Below, piece after piece: positions 1 to 7,208 of a stretch of 64,000 nt of DNA. A model generated the notes under the pieces. It saw nothing but the letters and a program-made list of their open reading frames with translations. It was not told the origin of the DNA and ran no database searches. The stretch spans positions 904,504 through 968,503 of the forward strand of contig CAWFCG010000001.1 of the NCBI GenBank assembly GCA_963814315.1, written 5' to 3'. This DNA comes from JAFMJV01 sp963814315. Its GTDB lineage: Bacteria > Chloroflexota > Limnocylindria > Limnocylindrales > CSP1-4. Numbering within the stretch: the first letter of the stretch is position 1; every line of letters starts with the position of its first letter. A program made the position numbers and the translations under genes.

Positions 1-366
1 GCCGCGGTCACCGTCGGGCGCATGGCCGGCATGGCCGTCGGCATGGCCATCCTGACCGCCTTCGGGACCACTCGGATCGACCAGGTCACGGTGGCCCTCA
101 ACGACCAGGTGTACCGTGACTCGATCCTGCCGGCGAACCTCGTCGGCCAGCCCCTCGGCGACCCGTTGGTCCTCGATGCCATCGAGCGTTGGGCCTCAGC
201 CGAAGCCGCCGAGGTATTGGGCCAGCTCTTCGTCGTGGCAGCCATCGTGCTCATGGTCGCAGCGATACCGGCTTGGCTGATGCGGGAAGGCCGCAGTGAG
301 CGTCCGACCGATGATGCGACCGGCTCGGAGCGGTCAGCACGCCAGGAGATCCACGCTGGCTTCTGA
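1..366 (+). CDS. MFS transporter, C-terminal fragment (5' end outside window)
   Basis: The reading frame is open from the first base, so the gene begins upstream of the window and only about 121 C-terminal residues are seen. The fragment has a glycine-rich helix (RMAGMAVGMAILTAFG), a short extracytoplasmic loop, a second hydrophobic helix (LGQLFVVAAIVLMVAAIPAWLM) and a charged cytoplasmic tail. This is how 12-14 helix major facilitator drug/proton antiporters usually end. The substrate cannot be inferred. The 3' end overlaps the following trehalose-phosphatase gene by about 70 bases, so the two are probably co-transcribed. It could also be another polytopic transporter. Confidence 0.55.
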   Translation, partial: AAVTVGRMAGMAVGMAILTAFGTTRIDQVTVALNDQVYRDSILPANLVGQPLGDPLVLDAIERWASAEAAEVLGQLFVVAAIVLMVAAIPAWLMREGRSERPTDDATGSERSARQEIHAGF

Positions 367-1210
367 CACGTATCTGCTGACCAGTGCGCAGGAGGCGTTC
401 GGTCTGGCTCAGTCGTTCCTCGATGGGTGCCTACTGCTGGCGAGCGACTTCGATGGCACGCTTTCGCGACTTGGGACCGACCCCTGGGCGGCGGCCATCA
501 TCCCCGCAGCCCAGCGGGCGCTGCGCCAGCTTGCCGCCCGCCCGGACGTCCATGTCGCGCTCATCAGCGGCCGCACCGCTGTGGATCTGGCAGCGCGCGC
601 CCGCGTCGGTGGCGTCAGCTACCACGGCGATCACGGCGCTGAACGGGCTGATGCCCGTCGCGGTTTCCGGGTGGCAACGCTGGCGGTCGTGCGCGAGCCG
701 GCCGACCCCACCACCGCAGCCATGGCCGAACGCCTCAAGGTGGAGGTCCCGCGAGCCGTTGACGAGACCTGGCTGGTGCTCGAGGACAAGGGTCCGGCGC
801 TGACCTTCCACTTCCGCGCGGCTCCCGACATCGATGCGGCACGCACGCGTGTGATCGACGCCGTCGATGCGGTCGACCCAAGCAGCGTCCTGTTCCGGGC
901 CGGGGGCCGGCGGGCCTATGAGCTACGACCTGCCGGGGCCACGACCAAAGGCGACGCCCTCGCGCGCCTCATCGAAGAGCATGCCCCTGACGGCGTCCTC
1001 ATGCTGGGTGATGATCGACATGATGCCGGCGCCTTCGACGCGCTCCGGGCCGCCCGCCACGCGGGGCGGATCAGGGGGCTCGCGGTCGCGGTCGCCGGCC
1101 ACGCCGACGTCACCCACGACGTCGCAGCGCATGCCGACCTGGTGCTGGCAGGACCCCGCGAGACGGCCCGGTTCCTGGGGCTGCTCGCCCGCCACCGCAG
1201 CCGAAGCTGA
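296..1210 (+). CDS. otsB: Trehalose-6-phosphate phosphatase (HAD superfamily)
   Basis: This enzyme would dephosphorylate trehalose 6-phosphate to trehalose, a compatible solute. The 304-residue protein has all HAD motifs: DFDGTL with nucleophile Asp51 and acid Asp53, SGR at 91-93, Lys218 in TTKGDAL, and the metal-binding GDD at 238-240 followed by Asp243. The length fits the OtsB family. The GTG start at 296 follows a GGAAGG ribosome-binding site (about 284-289). No other start codon occurs in frame before the catalytic domain except ATGs at 311 and 314. No trehalose-phosphate synthase (otsA) is in the window; it may lie upstream. The gene converges on nuoN with a 12-base gap. Confidence 0.85.
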   Translation: MSVRPMMRPARSGQHARRSTLASDTYLLTSAQEAFGLAQSFLDGCLLLASDFDGTLSRLGTDPWAAAIIPAAQRALRQLAARPDVHVALISGRTAVDLAARARVGGVSYHGDHGAERADARRGFRVATLAVVREPADPTTAAMAERLKVEVPRAVDETWLVLEDKGPALTFHFRAAPDIDAARTRVIDAVDAVDPSSVLFRAGGRRAYELRPAGATTKGDALARLIEEHAPDGVLMLGDDRHDAGAFDALRAARHAGRIRGLAVAVAGHADVTHDVAAHADLVLAGPRETARFLGLLARHRSRS

Positions 1211-1222
1211 TGCGCTGGTGCG

Positions 1223-2746
1223 CTACAAGCGGGTCAGAGCGGCTGCCGCCACCTCGGTCCATTCAAGGATGGCCCCGGTCACCGGCGGGAACAGGCCGAT
1301 GAGGATGGTGGCCGCGGCAGCCAGGAAGAGGCCTGTCTTGGTGAATGTGCCGATACTCACCTCTGGCGCGTCATCCTCGGGCTTGCGCATGTACATGTAG
1401 ACGACGACGCGCAGGTAGTAGAAGGCAGCCATGGCCGCGTTGAGCATGATGAGCACCGCCAGCAGCGTCGTGCCGCCACCGACCTCCAGGGCGCTCAAGA
1501 CGACCATGGCCTTGGCGAAGAAGCCCGCCAGCGGTGGGATGCCGGTGAGTGACAGCAGGAAGATGGTCATCAACAGGGCAGGGATGGCTGCCCGATAACC
1601 CAGCCCCGCGAACGTGGTGAGTTGGCTGGTGACACCGGGCCGCCGTTGCAGCGCCGCCACCACGGCAAACGCACCTAGGTTCATGAAGGCGTACGCGACG
1701 CTGTAGAAGAGCACCGCCTGGATGCCATCGGCAGCCACGGCCGGATCGTCGGCGGTGGCGAAGACGACCAGCCCGACCATGATGTAGCCGGTGTGCGCGA
1801 TCGACGAGTACGCCAACATCCGTTTGATGTTGTCCTGACCCATGGCCGCCAGGTTGCCCACCGTCATGGTGACCGCAGCCAGCACACCGATGATGAGTGC
1901 CCACTCTCCGCGCAGCGGCTCCAGCGCCTCCACGAAGAGTCGCAGGATAAGGGCGAAGGCCGCGACCTTGGGTCCGACCGAGAGGTAGCCCGTGACCGGG
2001 GTGGGGGATCCCTGGTAGGCGTCCGGCGTCCAGTAGTGGAAGGGCACCGCGGCGATCTTGAAGAGCACGCCCACCGTCAGTAACGCCAGGCCCAGGGCCA
2101 AGGCCAACGGCAGTGACTGGCTGCCGTCGAGGACCCCGCGCAGCGTCTCGGCGATCCCCGATACCTGGGTGCTGCCGGTGAAGCCCATCACGAACGCCAG
2201 CCCGAAGAGGAAGATGGCGCTGGAGAACGAACCCAGCAGGAAGTACTTGATGGCACCCTCGGTCGAGAGTCCATCGCGCTTGGCAAAACCGGCCAGGAGA
2301 TAGCCCGGCAGCACCAGCAACTCCAGGCCCAGGAAGAGGATCAGCAGGTCCTGGCCACCGGCGATGAGCATGCCGCCGCTGATGGCGAACAACAGCGTGG
2401 CTGCGAACTCGGGTAGCGGCAGCTTGCGCGGCACCAGGTAATCGGGTGCGAACAGCAGCGACAGCAGTCCGATGGAGATGAGCACGACGTCAAGGAGCGA
2501 GGTCATCGAGTCGCGCGTGTAGAGCGCCGGGTCGCCGATCGAATGCGGCTCGCTGAACCCGCCGAAGTTCCATGGCGATGGTCCGATGACGATGGTGGCC
2601 ACCAGCGCCACGGCCAGTCCACCAACGCCCACCGCCATGATGATGTCGTCACGTCTGGGTAGGAACAGGTCGATGAGGATGATGCCCAGTGCCAGGCCGA
2701 CCACGATGAGGAAGGGCAGCAGGGTCACCAGCGCGTCGCCGGTCAT
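1223..2746 (-). CDS. nuoN: NADH-quinone oxidoreductase subunit N
   Basis: This is one of three antiporter-like proton-pumping subunits in the membrane arm of complex I. The 507-residue protein is about 14 transmembrane helices, the usual size. It carries the family signature around FKIAAVPFHYWTPDAYQG, with the helix-8-type lysine and Pro-His motif, and the GYIMVGL region of the broken helices. It is the last gene of the nuo operon. Its ATG overlaps the nuoM stop by four bases, which implies translational coupling. Nothing in it looks degenerate, so the pumping module appears intact. Confidence 0.96.
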   Translation of the reverse strand: MTGDALVTLLPFLIVVGLALGIILIDLFLPRRDDIIMAVGVGGLAVALVATIVIGPSPWNFGGFSEPHSIGDPALYTRDSMTSLLDVVLISIGLLSLLFAPDYLVPRKLPLPEFAATLLFAISGGMLIAGGQDLLILFLGLELLVLPGYLLAGFAKRDGLSTEGAIKYFLLGSFSSAIFLFGLAFVMGFTGSTQVSGIAETLRGVLDGSQSLPLALALGLALLTVGVLFKIAAVPFHYWTPDAYQGSPTPVTGYLSVGPKVAAFALILRLFVEALEPLRGEWALIIGVLAAVTMTVGNLAAMGQDNIKRMLAYSSIAHTGYIMVGLVVFATADDPAVAADGIQAVLFYSVAYAFMNLGAFAVVAALQRRPGVTSQLTTFAGLGYRAAIPALLMTIFLLSLTGIPPLAGFFAKAMVVLSALEVGGGTTLLAVLIMLNAAMAAFYYLRVVVYMYMRKPEDDAPEVSIGTFTKTGLFLAAAATILIGLFPPVTGAILEWTEVAAAALTRL

Positions 2747-4329
2747 GGCAACAGCCCCGTGGCGGCGCTCGCGACCGCGTCAGCGGCCTGGTCGATGACC
2801 GCCAGCACCCCAGCTACCGGCGAGGCGGTGAGGTCGAGCACCAACGCCGGAACGAGGCCCAGCACCACCGTCAGCACTACCAAGGGCGCCAGCGTCGCGG
2901 CCTCGAGGGGGTCGACATCGGTGAGCTTGTGGCCGAGGCCCTTCAGGAAGTCGCTGACATCGCCCATGATGATGTTCTGCACCATGTAGAGCAGATACAC
3001 GGCCGCGAAGATGATGGTGAAGGCGGCCACGTAGCCCACCCACGGCTGCCACGTGACCGCGCCCAGCATGACCAGGAACTCGCCCACGAAGCCGGCCAGT
3101 CCAGGCAGGCCCGCCGAGGCCAAGCTGAAGAACACCATCAGCGTCGCCCACACCGGGATGCGCTGGCCCAGGCCACCCATTCTGGCGATGGTTCGGTCGT
3201 GGGTCCGCTCGTAGATGACGCCCACCAGGAGAAAGAGCGCGCCGGTGATGACGCCATGGGCGACCATCTGGAAGATGGCACCCTGGACGCCCTGCTCGTT
3301 GAGCACGAAGATGCCCAACGTGACGAAGCCCATGTGGCTCACCGACGAGTAGGCGATGAGCCGCTTGAGGTCGCTCTGGCGGATGGCCACGATAGCGCCG
3401 TAGATCATGCCCACGACCGACAGCGCGATGATGAATGGCGCGAGGTCGACCGTTGCGTCAGGGAAGAGCGGCAGGTTCAGGCGGATGAGCCCATAGCCAC
3501 CGAGCTTCAGCAGCACGCCCGCGAGGATGACCGAGCCCGCGGTCGGTGCTTCCGTATGCGCGTCGGGCAACCAGGTGTGGAACGGCCACATCGGAACCTT
3601 GATAGCGAAGGCCAGGAAGAAGCCCAGGAAGGCCCAGAACTGCAACGTCGGGTCGAAGCCGAACTCGACCAGCGTGGTGTAGTCGAAGGCGCCCTGCCAT
3701 GTGCCAGTCGCCTGTGAGTAGGTCCAGGCGATCGACAGGATGGCCACCAGCATCAGCAATGAGCCGACCAGCGTGTAGATGACGAACTTGATGGTGGCGT
3801 AGATGCGGTTGGCGCCGCCCCAGATGCCGATGATCAGGTACATCGGCACCAACACCACTTCCCAGAAGACATAGAAGAGGAAGAGGTCCAGCGACAGGAA
3901 CACGCCCAGCATGCCCAACTCGAGCACGAGGAACGAGATCATGTATTCGCGCACGCGCGTCTTGATAGGACCGAAGGAGGCCAAGATGCTGATCATCGTC
4001 AGCAACGTGGTCAGCAACACCAGCACCAGCGAGATGCCGTCCACGCCGACCTTGTACTGGATGCCGAAGAAGCCGATCCAGTCTGCCACCTGGACGAACT
4101 GGAAGCCAGCCGCCTCGTTGTCGAAGGCCAGCGCTAGCACGATCGACAGGACGAAGGCGACCGCCGCCGTGAGCAGTGCACCCCAGCGCATCGTGGTGTC
4201 CTGGCGTTCGGCGGAGACCTCCACCCGGAAGAGCCGCAGCACCGGGAACGCCAGCAGCAGCACCAGCGCACCGACCAGTGGCGTGAAGATGATGAAGCTG
4301 AGGATGTCGAGACGTCCCAGGTCGATCAT
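2743..4329 (-). CDS. nuoM: NADH-quinone oxidoreductase subunit M
   Basis: This is the second antiporter-like subunit of complex I. The 528 residues form about 14 helices. The key helix-5 glutamate is visible in FYVFWEVVLVPMYLI, and the helix-7/8 lysine signature in AIKVPMWPFHTWLPDAHTEA. Length and motifs are canonical. The ATG start at 4329 overlaps the nuoL stop by one base (TGATG) and the stop overlaps nuoN, so this is a coupled L-M-N tail of the operon. No sign of truncation or odd composition. Confidence 0.97.
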   Translation of the reverse strand: MIDLGRLDILSFIIFTPLVGALVLLLAFPVLRLFRVEVSAERQDTTMRWGALLTAAVAFVLSIVLALAFDNEAAGFQFVQVADWIGFFGIQYKVGVDGISLVLVLLTTLLTMISILASFGPIKTRVREYMISFLVLELGMLGVFLSLDLFLFYVFWEVVLVPMYLIIGIWGGANRIYATIKFVIYTLVGSLLMLVAILSIAWTYSQATGTWQGAFDYTTLVEFGFDPTLQFWAFLGFFLAFAIKVPMWPFHTWLPDAHTEAPTAGSVILAGVLLKLGGYGLIRLNLPLFPDATVDLAPFIIALSVVGMIYGAIVAIRQSDLKRLIAYSSVSHMGFVTLGIFVLNEQGVQGAIFQMVAHGVITGALFLLVGVIYERTHDRTIARMGGLGQRIPVWATLMVFFSLASAGLPGLAGFVGEFLVMLGAVTWQPWVGYVAAFTIIFAAVYLLYMVQNIIMGDVSDFLKGLGHKLTDVDPLEAATLAPLVVLTVVLGLVPALVLDLTASPVAGVLAVIDQAADAVASAATGLLP

Positions 4330-6341
4330 CAGCGTGCCATCAGCATGAAGAGGGCGGCCATGCCGACCAGGCCCAGAGCGATGCCCAGCGCATAATTCTG
4401 GACGCGGCCGGTCTGGATGCGGCGCACGTTGTCACCCACCGACGTGGTCACGGCGCCGACACCGTTGACGATGCCATCGATGATCGTGACGTCGAACCAC
4501 ATCACGCCGTTGGCGACGGCGCCACCAAAGCGGTAGAAGATCAAGTGGTTGAGATCATCGAAGTACCACTTGTTGTAGGACGCGGTGTACAGGAAGCGTG
4601 TGAGTCGGTTGCGCCCGGCGATGGCATCGACATCCGCAAGGCGCGCCTTGCGGTTGAAGAAACCGAAGAACCAGATGCCCACCCCGATGCCAAGCGCGGC
4701 GACCGCGACCGAGGCCAGGATCAGCCCGCCATCGACGCCGATGAGCTCGTACGCATGGTCATGGACGAGCAGGATCGCGTTGGCTTGGGCGAAGATCGGC
4801 TCCAGCCATTGCGTGATCTGGGCGTTGCCCAAAGGCAGGCCGATGGCCAGGCCCAGGAAGATGGTCGGGATGACCAGCAGTAGCAACGGCACGGTCATCG
4901 AGCGCGGCGATTCGTGGATCCGTGGCTCCACCGCGGGGTCGACATGGCTCTTTCCGTAGAAGGTCTTACCCATCAGACGGAACATGTAGAACCCGGTCAT
5001 GGCCGCCACGATGATGCCGATCAGGAAGACCGGACCGTAACCGAAGATGAACGACTCGCCCAGGATGGAATCCTTGGAGAAGAAGCCGGCCAGTGGCGGG
5101 ATCCCGGCCAGCGACAGGGCCGCGATGAGGAAGGTCCAATGGGTGATGGGAATCTTATTCCGCAGGTCACCCATCTTGTCCATGTCCTGCTCGCCATCGA
5201 CGGCATGGATGACCGAGCCTGAGCCCAGGAACAACAGGCCCTTGGTGAAGCCGTGCGCCATGAGGTGGAAGATGGCCGCCACCCAGGCGCCGATGCCAAG
5301 GGCCGCGAACATGTAGCCCAGCTGGCTCAACGTCGAATAGGCCAGCACGCGTTTGATGTCTCTCTGGGTCAAGGCGATCGAGGCGGCCAGGATGGCCGTG
5401 AAGATGCCGATGCTCGCTACCAGCAGCATCGTCTCAGGCGCGGTGGCGAAGATGGGCGAGGTGCGGGCGATGAAGTAGACCCCGGCGTTGACCATGGTGG
5501 CGGCGTGGATGAGGGCGGAGACTGGCGTCGGGCCTTCCATCGCATCTGGTAGCCAGACGTGGAAGGGGAACTGGGCCGACTTGCCGGCCGCGCCAACGAA
5601 GAGCAGCAGCACCACGATGTCGCGTATCCACACGTCCGCGCTGTTCTCGAAGCCCATGAACGAATCCACCACGTTCATCGTGCCCGTCAGCAGGAAGACG
5701 CCGATGATGCCGACGATGAAGCCCTGGTCGGCGACGCGGTTGACGAGGAACGCCTTCTTCGATGCCAGCGCCGGAGCCCGCCGCTTGTACCAGAAGCCGA
5801 TGAGCAGGTAGCTCGACAGGCCCACCAGCTCCCAGGCCGCGAAGATGACCAGATAGCTGTCCGCCAGGACCAGCAGCAGCATGCTGAACATGAACAGATT
5901 GAGGTAGGCGAAGAAGCGCCAACGCGCGTCGTCATGTGCCATATAGCCGATGCTGTAGATGTGCACCAGCGCGCCGATCCAGGTGACCACGATGACCATC
6001 ACCGCGGTGAGGTTGTCGAAGAGGAGGCCGAACTCGACCTGCAGGTCGCCCACCGGGATCCAGGTGTAGAGCGTCGCCCCGATGCGCTCGGGGTCGGCGG
6101 CCGTCAGCGACGAGAACGCCAGGGCGGTGGCGATGGCCGTGGCCGCCAGGACCGCGGTGATGGAGATGATCCAGGGTCGATGACCCAGGCGGCGACCGAC
6201 CAGACCCGTGAGCAGGAAGCCGGCCAGCGGCAGCAGCAACAGCAGCAGCATCGCCACGACCTGGTAGTCCGACGCCTGCGTCAGCACAAGCGTCTCGGCG
6301 CCGTGGTCGGTGGCGGCCTCGGCGTTGAAGATTAGATCCAT
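4329..6341 (-). CDS. nuoL: NADH-quinone oxidoreductase subunit L
   Basis: This is the distal antiporter-like subunit of complex I with the long lateral helix. The 670 residues match NuoL length. The family signature KSAQFPFHVWLPDAMEGPTP and the following SALIHAATMVNAGVY segment carry the conserved Lys and His residues, and the C-terminal 150 residues include the amphipathic helix and an anchoring helix. The N terminus has a short extra stretch (about 25 residues) before the first helix. An AAGGAG ribosome-binding site sits about 9 bases before the ATG. It lies 6 bases after nuoK. Confidence 0.97.
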   Translation of the reverse strand: MDLIFNAEAATDHGAETLVLTQASDYQVVAMLLLLLLPLAGFLLTGLVGRRLGHRPWIISITAVLAATAIATALAFSSLTAADPERIGATLYTWIPVGDLQVEFGLLFDNLTAVMVIVVTWIGALVHIYSIGYMAHDDARWRFFAYLNLFMFSMLLLVLADSYLVIFAAWELVGLSSYLLIGFWYKRRAPALASKKAFLVNRVADQGFIVGIIGVFLLTGTMNVVDSFMGFENSADVWIRDIVVLLLFVGAAGKSAQFPFHVWLPDAMEGPTPVSALIHAATMVNAGVYFIARTSPIFATAPETMLLVASIGIFTAILAASIALTQRDIKRVLAYSTLSQLGYMFAALGIGAWVAAIFHLMAHGFTKGLLFLGSGSVIHAVDGEQDMDKMGDLRNKIPITHWTFLIAALSLAGIPPLAGFFSKDSILGESFIFGYGPVFLIGIIVAAMTGFYMFRLMGKTFYGKSHVDPAVEPRIHESPRSMTVPLLLLVIPTIFLGLAIGLPLGNAQITQWLEPIFAQANAILLVHDHAYELIGVDGGLILASVAVAALGIGVGIWFFGFFNRKARLADVDAIAGRNRLTRFLYTASYNKWYFDDLNHLIFYRFGGAVANGVMWFDVTIIDGIVNGVGAVTTSVGDNVRRIQTGRVQNYALGIALGLVGMAALFMLMAR

Positions 6342-6347
6342 CAGCCG

Positions 6348-6659
6348 CTACTCCTTCATCGACGCGTACTCGTCGACGAGCGGCGTCCTGCGGATGCGGT
6401 AGATGGCGATGACGATGGCCAGGCCCACCGTGGCCTCACCGGCCGCCACGGCGATGACGAAGAGCGCGATGGTGGACGCCTGTGCCGCCAGCTCGGGCGT
6501 GAAAGCGCCGAAGGCGATGATCGACAGGTTGACCGCGTTGAGCATCAGCTCGATGGACATCAGCATGGCGATGGCGTTGCGCTTGGCCAGGAATCCGAAG
6601 GTGCCGATACCGAAGAGCAGCACCGACAGGACCAGGTACGCCTCCAGCGACTGGCTCAT
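6348..6659 (-). CDS. nuoK: NADH-quinone oxidoreductase subunit K
   Basis: This is a small three-helix membrane subunit of complex I that carries buried glutamates in the proton path. The 103-residue length is standard. The conserved glutamates are seen in MSIELMLNAVNLSIIAF (helix 2) and AAGEATVGLAIVIAIYR (helix 3). The ATG overlaps the nuoJ stop by four bases (ATGA). It sits in the usual J-K-L-M-N order. Confidence 0.96.
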   Translation of the reverse strand: MSQSLEAYLVLSVLLFGIGTFGFLAKRNAIAMLMSIELMLNAVNLSIIAFGAFTPELAAQASTIALFVIAVAAGEATVGLAIVIAIYRIRRTPLVDEYASMKE

Positions 6660-7192
6660 ACGTGGTCTTCCTCGTCGCGCCGGGCCAGATAGAGCCCGCC
6701 GATGATGGCTGCCAACAGCAGCACGCCCAGCACCTCGAAGGCGAAGATGTATTCGTCGAACAGCGTCAGCGCGACATCCCGTACCTGCGCCGCGTAGATC
6801 TGGCCGTTATGTGGCCAGTCGGTAAGCAGGACGGCGGCGATCATGAGGCCCACCAGCAGCACGGCCGCGATGGCAGCCACCCACCACTGTCGCTGGAACA
6901 CCAGTTTGGCGGGGCCGCGCTTGGTCGAAGTGATCATCACTGCGAACAGGATGAGCACGGCGATGGCGCCGATATACACCAGGACCTGGCTGATGGCCAG
7001 GAAGGGACTGCCCAGCAGGCCGTAGATACCGGCCAGCCCGGCAAACGACAGGATGAGCCACAAGGCTGAACGGATGACGTCCCGCCCCAGCACCACGAGC
7101 AAGGCCGAGCCCAGCATCACGCCGGCCAACGCCAGGAAGACAAGGTCGTCCCAGCGCCAGTCGAGATACGGAACCGTCTCCGGTAGCCCCAC
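6656..7192 (-). CDS. nuoJ: NADH-quinone oxidoreductase subunit J
   Basis: This is a five-helix membrane subunit of complex I. The frame is open further upstream, but that part overlaps the preceding gene and reads as non-membrane sequence. I chose the GTG at 7192: it gives VGLPETVPYLDWRWDDL directly before the first helix and follows AGGAGG and GAGGGA purine runs just after the upstream stop. The protein is then 178 residues, normal for NuoJ. The helix-3 signature LVYIGAIAVLILFAVMI, with the pi-bulge region seen in the family, is conserved. Confidence 0.92.
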   Translation of the reverse strand: MGLPETVPYLDWRWDDLVFLALAGVMLGSALLVVLGRDVIRSALWLILSFAGLAGIYGLLGSPFLAISQVLVYIGAIAVLILFAVMITSTKRGPAKLVFQRQWWVAAIAAVLLVGLMIAAVLLTDWPHNGQIYAAQVRDVALTLFDEYIFAFEVLGVLLLAAIIGGLYLARRDEEDHV

Positions 7193-7208
7193 TCCCTCTG
7201 CGCCCCTC